A stretch of 64,000 bases of DNA from Stemphylium vesicarium (Eukaryota > Ascomycota > Dothideomycetes > Pleosporales > Pleosporaceae), in assembly GCA_004380135.1 (NCBI GenBank), contig QXCR01000131.1, forward strand, positions 18,608 through 82,607, written 5' to 3'. This document shows positions 46,785 to 58,213 of this stretch, piece by piece. The notes under the pieces are model-generated. The model did no database searches. It was not told where the DNA came from and saw only the letters and a list, made by a program, of their open reading frames with translations. The position numbers and the translations under genes were made by a program. Every line of letters starts with the position of its first letter. The stretch's first letter is position 1.

Positions 46785-49700
46785 GGATGTGGTTCTGGTT
46801 GTGAGATGTGTGTGAGCAAAGGGAGAAGTTGAGAAGATGGGCATGGGTATGGGAACGGGGATGAGTTAGGATGGGAAATTAGGTTTTTTTTTACTTTGGC
46901 TTCCGTTTTTGGGGTTGATATTCGATACAGACCTAGGCTTTCTTCCTTTTTTCCTTGATTTCTTTCTTTCTTTCTGAGAGGCGGGGGCCGTTTTGTGTTA
47001 TCTCCAGCTGTTTTTTTGTCCTTGATGCTTCTGTATACCTTCTTCTGACCTAAGTTATTTTTCTTTTTTTTTCAAATGTTTCTTCCCAAATTTGGGGCTT
47101 TTAGAGAGAGGGGATTTGACTATCGCGCGGCATTCGCGTCATTAAGTAACATTCTAAAATATTAATATATTTAGAGTTAACGTAAACTATCACCGAGAGC
47201 GCCAAAACATGCCAAGCCTGCTACCCATCACCTTCTCTCAATGCTTATACCTACGAACGCGTTATCGCTCCAACACGAAGGGAGATTACAGCTTACCCTT
47301 GAATTATTTAAAGCTGGCCAATTCTAAAGCCATCGCGCTACTACTGCCGCATTTGATATTAGCTACTAGGCGATGAATAAACGCGCTGGAGGGATTCCTT
47401 CACGCGCAGAAGCTCTACCTAACAACTAAAATGAGACTGTCTTCTAGGTAGGCGTCGTATTGTTTAGCAAGGTTGTCCTAGGCTTAGAGAGGCGTACCCG
47501 GCCAGAGTTAGTTCAGCTAGGCGATCGTGAGTGGGTTACCGTGATCCAGAGCATCTGCGCGGACAGCAGTTATACCCCGCTGTTACAAGTAACAAGCAAA
47601 AACCTCTCCTTGACGGGTGATGCGATGTTGGTACCAACAAGGGCACACGTCAGAAGGCATTGATCAGCGAGAGACGCACCGATCACGTGATTGTCATCCC
47701 GCCAAGACAGAGCCTCCGGGAGGACATCTGACTCGGCGATGAGGATATAAGGATGGACAGGTTTCATTACTTCTCTCGTTGTGGTCAACTCTCATAGTTA
47801 CATCTCTTACCTAGATTGCTAACTAGTTATTCTGTCATTTATGAATTGAATGGTTTTTACCTGGAACAAAAAGACGGATATGAAAATTGTCACTTCTAGC
47901 TGTCTTATTTACTTGAATTTACCTCCCTTCCTTCCTTCCTGTCTTCATTTTTTTCTTTCTTCTTCTTTTCCTTGCTTGCCAATAGTGTGCTAATAGTGTG
48001 CCGATAATGTGCCGTGCTTATTGCCAAGGATCTTCATCTACAGCGCGGTGACTCGCGTATTTAAGCTCATGGTCTTGTTATTTGCTAGGGAGGCTCTACT
48101 ACCAGGTGTCAAGCGTCAAGGTTGGGGAGAATCATCATGGTTGGTCTATCTATCGTGAACGGCAGCCTTTATCAGGCTTGCCGGCTAAGAGCAAACAGAT
48201 GGACAAAGATCAGATGGAACAAAGATGGGATGGAACAATGGAGCAAACAGCAATCAGCTGTACAGACCGGAAGCTTCCCGGCTGATACCAGGCTTACTGA
48301 TGGCGTCGTGAAAATGGGGGGATCAGGGACGTTTAGAGGTAGTAACGTCCATGTATCTAGTTCTCTCGTAAATTCGATGCCGCTGCGGTGGAGTTACATT
48401 TAGTGCGGTAGATAGTAAATTAGTTCTATGTATCTAGTTCTGCATATTTATAGTGAAAGTTCTCACAGAAAATTGGCGGGGAATGGTAGTAGAGAGAGAG
48501 AGAGGAGGGGAGGCGGGTGGTTAAGGCGGGTGGTGTGTTTGATATGGGCGGGATTGTGTCAGTGATCTTTAGTAGCTCTTCTTTCTCAGATTCCAAAGAA
48601 AGGAGGAGGGCAAATTCTTTACGCGTCGTTTTTTTTCACAATCAAGACGTGCATCGTTATCTTCGACCTCTATGTTCATAGTCCAGCGACCTGCTAGTAA
48701 GTTTTCTCTTGGTAAGGGGGGGAAGTCGCAGTATTCGTGTAATACGGTCAAGTAGTTTGAGAATAGGCTGTACTCGTGCGGTTCCAATGGAAAAAACGAT
48801 AGATGTGAATAGCCGCAAGTTCGCTATTCCATGATACTCTGGGGCAAGGAATCAAGACCTGCGAGTTGTCAGCGCTACCTATTCGGCTCCGAACCACGCT
48901 TGTTTGTTATCGCGGTCTCCATTGCTAATTGCTGACGTATGACGTATGGCGGCTTCTTGTCGCGGAATGGATGCTCTGTACGTAAACACGTAGAATATAG
49001 GCAGTGGCTGTGCATCTAGTAGTTCCGGGTGATTCAGCATACCTATTCTAGCCGTGTCGCGGAGCCTAAGTCGCTCTTCGAGCATGAAGTTCACATAGTG
49101 CTTTGAAGATGCCAGCCAGGATAGCTGTCAGCGGCAGCCTATTCCTGAAATGGTAACGGAGGAGAGATGGACTTCAGACATGGCACAATTACGCCGAGTG
49201 CTCGGCTTGGAGGATTCAGACTTGGTGGTTGGTTTCTCCCCGGAACGGCCGTCATCCAGGCAACCGGCGCGTTTCTTTTCAGTGTTGCATAAAAGGGAGG
49301 GTGGGTTTGTTCGAATCTAGATGGTTTGCCGAATGCGATACCGGAATCGTCATGTGTTGCCATTGAAGGAACCCAGGTGACATGGGCATTATCGGTGGTT
49401 TAAACAGAGCTCGGTGACATGCCGTGTTTTTTATTGTATCGGCACCAAGGTTGCCGAAAGCCGAGGGGGTAAGTATGCCCGGCGAATAAGCTGCTTGAGC
49501 TTCGGGTGGGATAGCATTGTCCCTTCCGATTCGGGGTTGGGACTGTAAAGGAGGATGGCTGATTTGAGCCACGCTCCATAGTGCGCAGACGCATGAGTCC
49601 ACGTCCCATCACAACGGCTACCACCGTTATCCATCACTCCTTGATTGCACGGACATGTACTTAGTCATGCCAGTATTGTGCGATATCTTGGTACCATGTT

Positions 49701-50552
49701 GGCGCCGCTTATGTCTTTTCAGCATTGTCTGCAGCACCTTTACCTATTTCGCCTCACTATTGTGGCGCCGTTGTGGCACTTTTGTGGCGCTACTGTGTGG
49801 TGCAATTTCACAGTCACGACGCTAGGCTTATGTCACATCAATCGAGGTTGGTGATGTGCGAACATGCTGCATATACCACCGAACATTATGCCGGAACTAC
49901 CGACACCAGGGCTGCCGGCACGGATGATCAACGTTTTCTCCGGCCGCGCAGGACATCGGACGATCAGCTCCAACGAGACAACTGTAACGCCCGTGATTAA
50001 TGGCGCTCTTTTGCGACAACTCAGGCACAGCTGGAATTCATCTCGATTTATTCGGCACTTGGAGGTTCCTCTGACGAAACTGGCTGCCACTCCCACTAAT
50101 TGTCGTCGTAAGCTTATTCAGAAAACAAGCATTGCACGCTTTTTCGGCGTTTGCGGGGTGCATGTCGACTAAGGCTGGTGCTGATATCACGTGTGCTGAC
50201 CAATACCTAGGTATGGTTGAGTGGATGTGAGCTAACCATCAATACGAAAAGCTTACGTTTTAGGAAGTCCTAGTGAGCCGTTTTGGGTATCAAGAGAAAG
50301 AACGCGCGCGCAAAATCCGAAGTCCGACGTTGGATTGGAGAGGGGAAATTAATGAGTTGTTATATGGGTAGATCCCCTTCCTAACTCCTTACTAACACTA
50401 CAATCAACGCGTCTCGCTCCACTATCTCACTTCCTTATCCACAACGAACGACGCTCAGACCGCTTCTTCCGCCCATTACCCATTCACCATAGACCATCTT
50501 CATCTCCAAGAAACTTGCTACTCGGTGCAATAGACGGAATGTGATTGACCCT
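46785..50552. other. gene-poor 3.8-kb stretch with T-rich and AT-rich tracts
   Basis: 46.87-47.11 kb is T-rich with a (CTTT)n run at about 46959-46976. 47.15-47.5 kb is AT-rich at its start and contains a broken frame (beginning MPSLLPITFSQCLYLRTRYRS near 47210) interrupted by stops, possibly a transposon or gene relic. 47.99-48.0 kb has a small TAATAGTGTGC duplication. (GA)n occurs at about 48490-48504. The rest shows only short overlapping frames. Confidence 0.4.
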
Positions 50553-50883
50553 TTAGTTGATCTCCTGGACGGCGCAGCCCGCACGCCACTGAACATTCCA
50601 CGCGCTGACCTCGGACGAGGCGCCGTTGGCATTGCACGGCACATTGTCAGAGCCGCGAGCAGCGTTCAGGCAGAATTTGTCGCACGACAGGTATGGGCCC
50701 TGAACGCTCTATCGCAGGGGGCTCGAGTCAGCTATATCCTTCTTCGTAACGAGGAGTTGAGGCACTTACGGTGCTGGCGCAGCAGTGAGACTGATCAGCA
50801 AACAGGCACTGGCAAAGGTGCGAAGCCTCAGCACCAAGAGCGACAGTGAGGACGAGTCCAACGATAGAGAGGATGCGGACCAT
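50553..50883 (-). CDS. small secreted cysteine-rich protein A, 89 aa
   Basis: Exons 50770-50883 and 50553-50708 (61-bp phase-0 intron, GTAAGT...GATAG). A signal peptide (MVRILSIVGLVLTVALGAEA) precedes a mature chain of about 69 residues with eight cysteines in the order CxC, CC, C-x3-C, C, C. Motifs are CQCLFADQSHCC, PCNANG and SEVSAWNVQWRAGC. It is clearly paralogous to the plus-strand gene at 51679, which shares CxC, SHCC, PCNAxG and SAWNxQWRxxC. Small size, secretion and four possible disulphides make it an effector or antimicrobial candidate; no named family was recognised. A TATAAA on the minus strand at 50996-51001 lies about 113 bp upstream of the ATG. Confidence 0.85.
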
Positions 50884-51678
50884 GGTGGCGGTGATTTGAA
50901 AGATTTAAAGGGGTGTTGAAGTGGATGATGCTGAGATGAAGGCTGATGATGAGTGCTGTAGTGTCTCCTCTCGACGCCGGAGACGACTCGACCTTTATAC
51001 TGTCTTGGAAGATTGCACTCTGTGCTGGAAGATGCTCTAAGGAGGCTGAATGTTCAAAGCTTCACTATGCCCTCAGCCCTCAGTCCGTCCGTCATACGAA
51101 CTTCCAACCACCAAAATGACATCCGTCGACCCATTCCGAGTACCAATCTCGCTTTCCTTCCCTGATATCGCCTCAATCTCACACCGCTTGCTCTATCACA
51201 ACGTCATGGACTGTACACTACCGGTGGGCTCATCGTTGATATCTCGGTGACTAGTCAGAGGGCTGACTAGACCAAGCCCCTGGACTTAGCTAGACACACC
51301 CCGCAAACGGAAAGAGTCACAACGATCACGAACACGTGTACCGGAAAAACAATAGGCCACAGGGTCCTGGGCGGAAATGTCATGCTAGTCGCAACGGTCT
51401 TGCACATCAGCCTATTCGTATCGTGTTGGGCCCATCAAGTGTTCTGGGGAAGTATGGCGAGAAGCGCGCACGCTAAACTGTTAGTCACGCAAGGAGATAT
51501 GCGCACATTCAAATCCCGAATCCTCCAGAATGCTACATGCACTCAATATTGTGATATTCGAGATGGTATAAGTATCTGCAGCATATCTCGACTCTACCTC
51601 CTCGTCCGCAACTCGAACACTCCAGGCTGAACCACCCCTCTCTCTACTCCTCTATCCCAATCCTACACCACCGCCATC
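50884..51678. promoter_or_regulatory. divergent promoter region of the two secreted Cys-rich paralogues
   Basis: 795 bp between head-to-head paralogues. TATAAA (minus strand) at 50996-51001 serves gene A, and TATAAG at 51568-51573 serves gene B. Both are about 110 bp from their start codons, suggesting strong regulated promoters. Confidence 0.55.
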
Positions 51679-51994
51679 ATGGTGCGCATCTCCTCCATCA
51701 TCGGGCTCATCGTCACCATGGCCATGGGCGTTCAGGCTGGTGCTTACTGCCAGTGCCTGAAGCCAGACGGCTCTCACTGCTGCATTGCTGTAAGTCGTCG
51801 CCTTGCCATTCCAGTTTATTCCACGATTAAGACTAGTCAACTGACATGAAATTCAGGACAACAATGGCGGCTGCACCCAATCTTGCATGAACGTCGCCCC
51901 CATCTTCGAAAACGACAACCCATGCAATGCTGGTGGCAAGTACTCCGACGTCAGCGCCTGGAACGCCCAGTGGCGCACTGCTTGCAACGACTAA
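51679..51994 (+). CDS. small secreted cysteine-rich protein B, 82 aa
   Basis: Exons 51679-51789 and 51857-51994 (67-bp phase-0 intron, same position as in the paralogue at 50553). The signal peptide is MVRISSIIGLIVTMAMGVQA. The mature chain of about 62 residues has eight cysteines: CQCLKPDGSHCC, C-x3-C, PCNAGG and the last in QWRTAC. Intron position, leader peptide and the YSDVSAWNAQWR end show that A and B come from one ancestral gene by inverted duplication. The linker between the CC pair and the next Cys differs most, as expected for fast-evolving secreted proteins. No named family; effector, antimicrobial or surface protein are all possible. Confidence 0.87.
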
Positions 51995-53357
51995 AACGTC
52001 CGACTTTTCTGCTTGGAGAGTTGAGAGGTTGGAGACGCGAGGCTTTCAAGAGGTGGTCGCATGGAGAAAAGGGGGAAATATCATGGACTGCAGACTTGTG
52101 GTGTGGGATATCGAGACTTACCCTTCTGGTCATCGATTACCACGGTGGACTCCTGGACATGTCTTCATCAGCTGGATGGTTCTTTAATATAATACTGATA
52201 CCCGTTCTAATGACGTTTTACTACCTTTTCCGCTTTTCTCATTTTGTCTTGCGACTTGTCGATTGGAAGGACTGATGGGAGACTCCCCAATATTATGCGA
52301 CGAGAGCAAGCGTTTGCGTTCTTTCATTTCCCGAAATGGGGTTCGAAATATCGTAAATAGGTGTTCAAGTTCGAATATACTTCCTACATCCTCTTAGTGA
52401 GAGACTTCGATATGGAGATATGTGCAGTCTGTTTGTGAGAGCAAATAAGTCTTCGGGCGACTGTTTTGCTCTTTTGCTCCCAGAAATTAGATCCGTTTTG
52501 CTTCAGATGTTGAGCAAAATAGCTTGTAGACTTTTAGGTTCACGGACTGAGACGTTTTCGCTATTTCCGCGACTGTCTAGTCAAGAGGGAGACGGAAGGG
52601 TCAGGCTTGCTACTCATGCATTGTCTAGCATCTTGGTTAAAACCACTGCATTCGCGCACACTATCGCATGTACTATGGAAATGTCTTTCAAGATCTTGCG
52701 ATGTATATCTAGAGTCGTATTATAATTAGGATACGATAAAAAAAATGTGGCTGTTTATCTTGCGAAAATGCACCTAAGCGGGTTGGATTATGCTGGGAGT
52801 CGGCCAATCAAAGGAAATGAGCTCATGAAGACGATAATTGTGAGCGAAGACCCGTGAATTCTGGGGGTGCTAATGTTGTGATAAGTTAAAGCGCTAAACC
52901 TCCCGATGCTTACTCTGGCGCGTAGGATAGGTGAAGGAGCGAGTGACACGATAGCACTCCGTGACGCAGACGCAAGGCCAAACCGTCCGCGAAACAAGTT
53001 TCAACATGCTAAAATAAGACAGGCCTTTTAAGCGTATCTCAAATAACGTGGTTGTTAGTAACTTGCTTCGATATACCCAAGTTTTCGAATCATGCAGAAT
53101 AGCGGCTATTACTGCTGATCTCACCTTGGGTTTCCCTTTCAACTTTTACGTTTCCGACGTTCAGCGCGTGCTTGAAAGTACCTTCACCTAGTATTATAAG
53201 ACCCCGCAACCTGGTGTCTCACATGTCGTTCTCTTACCTTGACCGCTAATCCTCGGTCGCGAGAAGATATGTAAAAAGATATCTAGTCCAAGACACCTAC
53301 TTTAATCGAACAATAGCTGCCGAACACTATTCTTCGAACACGATCGATTACAACATC
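51995..53357. other. gene-free 1.36-kb stretch
   Basis: No frame with similarity on either strand. The frame continuing from secreted protein B's downstream region is out of frame with it and not called. Nothing else seen. Confidence 0.45.
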
Positions 53358-53974
53358 ATGGCTCCGACTAAGCCAGCACCTGATTCCCAGAAGACAACAC
53401 CCACTGCAGGCTCTTCCCTCGCAGCTCGCCATGGGGTTGGAGCCTCATCTATCCCTACCCCACGCGAGTGCTTCGTGAGTGGCCTTCACTTATACACAGT
53501 GCGTTGGAGAGACTAACATAAGCGAAGGGCCGCATAAGAAGCCTTCTCTACCCCTGTACCCAACTTCTCGATTGCCTAGATAGGAAAATTCAGGATTCGG
53601 AGCGCGACCATGCCAACGAACTCAAGGCTAAAGACGTCGAGATCTGCAGCCTTCGGTCCCAGAATCAAGATCTGGACGCTGACGTTGAAGCTCGTAAAGA
53701 GGAATGCTGGGAGTTGAAGGAAGAGAATGAACGACAGACAAGAGAGATTGAAATCCATCAAGCTCAGGTCTTGTTTCCGAAGCCAGATTCGGAGAAGGCC
53801 ATTGATAAGGAGAAGGCTATTGAGGAGCTAACTGCGAAAGTTGCATCACTCGAGAAGGAATTGGCAAAAGAGAAAGAGGAGAAGAAGGCGAATGAAAGCA
53901 TAAAAGAAGAGCTGGAGAAGATGAAGAAGCAGTGGCCTGCCGTGACCAGCATTGTTGACCAAGCCAAGTCCTAA
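53358..53974 (+). CDS. coiled-coil protein, 187 aa
   Basis: Exons 53358-53474 and 53528-53974 (53-bp phase-0 intron, GTGAGT...CGAAG). The N-terminal 39 residues are Pro/Ser/Thr-rich (MAPTKPAPDSQKTT). From about residue 55 the chain is heptad-like and highly charged: DSERDHANELKAKDVEI, EARKEECWELKEENERQTREIEI and a Lys/Glu-rich stretch (EELTAKVASLEKELAKEKEEKK) before a short end (WPAVTSIVDQAKS). There is no catalytic motif or membrane segment. I do not recognise an orthologue; it resembles lineage-restricted coiled-coil proteins of fungi. The start is the first ATG after a CATC leader. Confidence 0.68.
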
Positions 53975-54761
53975 GAGGATTGTCATATGTGTTCGTCGGG
54001 GTTCAATTCTTGAGATGATACACGAGTGGACCGACCTGGCTCATGAGAACTGGAGATGACATGTACAGATAGCATATGAGCAAGTCCATTACTTCCCATC
54101 AGATGTTTCTGGCCTTTGAAGCAGCGCTGGTGTGAAGAGAAGATGCGTGCTATGACTAGAAACATGAGTGACGTGATAAAACACCTAAGCCTAGTTGCAG
54201 GAGCAGCAAAAAGCCGCCGTTTAAACAGGGCGCAATGAACCTCGGGCGACTATTCATATAAATTCTCGGAATGGGGGGTATGCTGCGAGCTTGGTTGAAG
54301 AGATGAATGTTAATCGCCGCGCTTGGTGCAAGATGATTGACAATGCCGCCTGCAATGAGTCCGATCAGTGTGAGATGGCTTCCTCAGCAAGGCGCCTCTT
54401 TCCAAGCACACGTACCGGAAAACAGATGAGCAAAAGATCATCCGAGTGCGCACGCAAGGCATCAAGTCAGGTTGTAGGATACCTCTGACCGCAGCTGGAA
54501 ACGCCTACTTACCCTCAACTACGCCTCGCAATCAGCCTCGCAGCCTAGCACCTTGCATCTCAACCGTACGAAATATCCCCAACAGCCAGAAAATAATTGG
54601 ACGAGGCTGCGCGACCTCATCACTCACCACTCACCATGCACTGCGGCGCAGCAGCGCCACAGCGCTAAAACGAACCTACATATCAACACCACCACCACAA
54701 TCATCTCACCTTACCCCAACTTACCTCCCACAACTCTACACAACACCAAGACATGCACAAA
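53975..54761. other. intergenic 0.8 kb
   Basis: Upstream of the ISG12-like gene. A CA-rich leader-like stretch at about 54660-54760 precedes the next ATG. No gene seen. Confidence 0.45.
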
Positions 54762-55551
54762 ATGGCCCTCGCACGTCTACAAGCCATACTCACCTGCCTC
54801 CCCTGTTCCACGTCCCCAAACCCCACCACCACCTACCCCTCCGAAAAGACCCTCCTCATCTCCGCAGACGCCAACACCAACGCCAACGCCCGCCCCGCAG
54901 CAGATATCGCGCACGATATAGTCGGCCTCCTGCTCCACACCTCACTCCACGGCCCCGCGCTCCGCATGAAACTCGACTCCATCGTCGGTTCCACCGGCTG
55001 GCGCGAGAACGTCGCTCGATGGGTCCTGGAGAAGCTGAGTTTGGCGCTGCAGACGTCGAGTGAGAAACTTGGGCCTGCTATCCGCGACGCATATAACAAA
55101 GCATGGGACGTCGCGCGGGGTATTGAGGGTTTCGTGGTTGAGCATCCGGTCATGTGCACTGTGATTGCGTTGGGTGTGCTTGTTGTTGTTGCACCGTGGA
55201 TTCTGGAAGCGCTTGGTTTCGCAGAGTTGGGGCCTGTGGAAGGTATGTTTGATGGGTTCTTTTTTCTTTTTTCTTTTTTAGAAGTTCCTCGTTACGGGGT
55301 TGGGAGTACGAGGTGTTGGCGTTGTCGGTATATGATTGCGCTCTCGACGTGTAATCGTGATGTTCATGGGAGATTGGCGACAAAGTGCTTGAAGATTGCG
55401 GGTTATGACGATCAACTTTTGCTAATGTCCTCGCTTTTCGCAATTATCAGGTTCCTTCGCAGCACACTGGCAGTCCGCCTACGCGGGTCTCGTGCCGAAG
55501 GGCTCCCTCTTCTCCTACTTCCAGCGCTTGGGCATGAAGAACTTGCACTGA
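54762..55551 (+). CDS. IFI6/ISG12-like small membrane protein, 193 aa
   Basis: Exons 54762-55242 and 55451-55551 flank a 208-bp intron, long for this window (GTATGT...TATCAG). The first half is helical and soluble (IAHDIVGLLLHTSLHGPALRMKLDSIVGSTGWRENVARWVLEKL). A membrane helix follows (PVMCTVIALGVLVVVAPWILEALGF). The end, GPVEGSFAAHWQSAYAGLVPKGSLFSYFQRLGM, matches the Gly/Ala-rich ISG12 (IFI6/IFI27) motif found in many fungal proteins. Animal members are mitochondrial or ER-associated and linked to apoptosis; fungal roles are unknown. An ATG nine bases upstream (54753) is an equally valid start. Confidence 0.85.
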
Positions 55552-56575
55552 AAGATTCTAGTCCGAGACCAGCAAGGATACTGAAGATTTTCGCAAAGAA
55601 AAAAATAATTTTTGTTAAAAAAGATGAAAAAAAAATTCTGCAAATCTTCTCTTTGGCAAGGTCACAAGGCCAGACAAGAAGAAAAAAAGGACACACTGGA
55701 TGTAACGGAATGTTGAGATTAACCATCAAAAAAATCCCCCGAGAGCGCCGAAAGGGCCAAAGACGACCAAACGTAGTAAATGAAGCGACACTAATTGCCA
55801 ACTTTTTCCTTCTTCCGTCTCTTTCCATCTATTGTTCTTTTTCCGAACGGAGCTTCGCCTATCTGCTGCTACTGCGCTGCATCTAGCATCTAGCATGGGG
55901 CAAGCAAACAAGCCTCACACAAACCTCCTACTAGCCAGGGCGCTTACTTCGTATCGAGCCTCGGGAGCCGTCGACAACCCCGTGCGTTCCTCTCCATTAG
56001 TTGGCATATTGTGCAAAGAAAATCAGGATAAAATACCCATCAATCAGCCCCATCTAACCCCCCGGCTCGCATTCGCAATCTGCAGTTGCTTAATTTCCCT
56101 CCCCCCCCGGACTGTCATGACGTCAATCAAGTCCGCGGTCCCACAGCAACAAAAAAGTGGGTTCGTTGTTTGAGAGGGGGGGGAGAGGAAAGCATCGCGA
56201 GGCGAGAGATGCGCCGCGGCTTCATCGCTAAGAATCTGATGCAAGACGTGTATGCGGGGAAAGACAAAGAATGTCAAGAAGTGAGCGCGGGACGAAGAAA
56301 CACGCGTCGTTGGACGCATTGGTGGTCAACGTTTGAGATCGGAGATCGCCAAGAAAGAAAACACAAGAACGCTTCTCCTCCATCCCGTGCCCCCCATGTG
56401 ACAGCCACAATCCCCCATCCATCCATCCGCTCCCACGTCTCTCGTTTCCGGAGAACATTCCCCTCGGCATTTGCGGCTGCTGATTGGCTCTCCCTGGCCA
56501 AACGTCTCGTCTTTCTCAACGAAACGAATTTCTCTGCGGCAACGGACGGCAAGCGAACGAGGTGCTGGTGTAACA
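55552..56575. other. intergenic 1.0 kb
   Basis: A-rich sequence just after the ISG12-like gene, a TGACGTCA palindrome at 56118-56125, and the upstream region of the RCC1-like gene. Overlapping frames on both strands lack similarity. Confidence 0.45.
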
Positions 56576-58102
56576 ATGATGCAACGAGTTTACGCGTTTG
56601 GCTTGCAGCACTATGGTTACCAGGCGAACAGGTATCCGGAGGACAACGACAACAACACCGACGCCAATGCCAATGCGAACATCAGCAACAACGTCAACGT
56701 CGACGTAAACAGCATCAATCACACCCCTGACCTTGAGCTTGACGCTGACCCCACCCTTGCATCATGCCGCCCCGATCCGTTTCTCAGCGCAAACTCCATC
56801 GTAGTCCTCTGGTCATCGTGGTGTGACGTCGTCATTGCTTATTGGAATAGCGATGGCCATGGCCATGGCCTGAGATCATGGCAAGTGCGATATCTCGGCA
56901 CGGGCCTCAACGCAGCCCAAAAGGCACATGTTTGCGACATCCGCGGTCAGAAAATTTCCGCGGGTGTTGGTGCGGGCAATGAGTTGGAAGATGGGCTGAA
57001 CGTCACGTTCTTCGGCGACGAGATGCATCATGGTCTGAGGGGCTATGTGCTGACAAACAACGCAGATAGTAGTAGTAGTAGTCGTAGTAGTCGTAGTAGT
57101 GCTGCTACTGCTGCTGATGGCGAAGAAGAACAAGAAGAACACCAGACCGTTGTACTATTCGCCACAGATCCCGAGCTAGAAAATGGTATACCAGACGTGC
57201 AAACGTACCGTGTGGGCGGCGATTGGCCAACAATAACTGGTATCAACATCCTAAGCGACGATAGTCTGCTCCTCTTACTCAGCCCTCCTCAGCTGCCAAA
57301 GCCACGACCAGGCAACGAGCCCGCGGGGCAAACTTGTCACATGGTAATATCCCATATACCCTCCCTGTCAGCACTGCGCGCCCACCTCTCTCCATCAGGC
57401 TCCGCGGCTGCGCTCCCAAACTCCCTCCACACCACTACCTTGCAGTGTGACGCGCCGGATATGTCAAACAGCGTCAGCACAAACGCCACCACTACCGCAC
57501 TGCTAGATGCAGATATGCGCGTGTGGACATGGAGCAACGACACGCGATATCAGCGGTGCCTGGGCCGGCCCTACGACGGCGAATCAGCACTTGGCCAAGT
57601 AACCTTTCTGTCGGAAACACACGTCACAAAGGTGGTCTCGGGTGGGTATGTGAGCGCGGCGCTGAGCGCCGGGGGTGAGCTGTTCGTTTGGGGACAGGCT
57701 TGTCCTGGGTCCACGGGGGAGATACGCGTGTTGGGTGGACGCGCGGAGGGAGATGGCCCGACGACTACGGCGACGACGACGACGATGATGACGGGAATCA
57801 CGGTCGAGGGCGAGCAAGATGAGGATGTAAAGTGTCTTGTGGTATATATTGATGGGGTGGATGCGCGTGTGTATGACGTCGCGGTTGGACATGGACATGT
57901 TCTTGTGGCTACAGAGGCTGGGGCCGGACCAGCGGAGACAAGAGCGGTGTTTGCCGCTGGGGAGAATGCGAGGGGACAGCTGGGTGTGATGGGAAAGAGT
58001 TTTCACAGTGAGTTTACTGAGATTGTGGCTTTGCGGGGTAAGCGCATTGCTCAGTTATCGGCGGCTGGCTGGTCCAGCTTCATCGTTACACTTGAAGAGT
58101 GA
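56576..58102 (+). CDS. RCC1-repeat (beta-propeller) protein, 508 aa
   Basis: A single exon. The start is set at the first of two adjacent ATGs (56576), giving MMQRVYAFGLQHYGYQ. A longer in-frame extension upstream to 56471 lacks homology. RCC1-like blade motifs are visible at the start (VYAFGLQHYGY), near the middle (VVSGGYVSAALSAGGELFVWGQ) and at the end (AGENARGQLGVMG, IAQLSAAGWSSFIVTLEE). Between them lie low-complexity insertions: an Asn-rich run, a Ser/Arg run and a Thr run (TTTATTTTMMTG). Fungal RCC1-repeat proteins of this size are mostly uncharacterised; exchange-factor activity cannot be inferred. The gap regions have weak blade signals, so the propeller may be degenerate. Confidence 0.8.
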   Translation: MMQRVYAFGLQHYGYQANRYPEDNDNNTDANANANISNNVNVDVNSINHTPDLELDADPTLASCRPDPFLSANSIVVLWSSWCDVVIAYWNSDGHGHGLRSWQVRYLGTGLNAAQKAHVCDIRGQKISAGVGAGNELEDGLNVTFFGDEMHHGLRGYVLTNNADSSSSSRSSRSSAATAADGEEEQEEHQTVVLFATDPELENGIPDVQTYRVGGDWPTITGINILSDDSLLLLLSPPQLPKPRPGNEPAGQTCHMVISHIPSLSALRAHLSPSGSAAALPNSLHTTTLQCDAPDMSNSVSTNATTTALLDADMRVWTWSNDTRYQRCLGRPYDGESALGQVTFLSETHVTKVVSGGYVSAALSAGGELFVWGQACPGSTGEIRVLGGRAEGDGPTTTATTTTMMTGITVEGEQDEDVKCLVVYIDGVDARVYDVAVGHGHVLVATEAGAGPAETRAVFAAGENARGQLGVMGKSFHSEFTEIVALRGKRIAQLSAAGWSSFIVTLEE

Positions 58103-58213
58103 GAGAACAGAAGCTATCAGAGAAATGCGTAGGGAGGTATTACAAGCCATCTATATCGACATGAGAAGGAATGATGCGTCGTACATGCGCAGTCGGGTAA
58201 GGAAGGAGAGCTT

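Noticed and set aside
54446..55063. 205-codon plus-strand open frame rich in His/Pro/Arg
   Set aside because: It overlaps the ISG12-like exon in another frame; the composition is that of an out-of-frame reading and the ISG12-like frame has clear homology.
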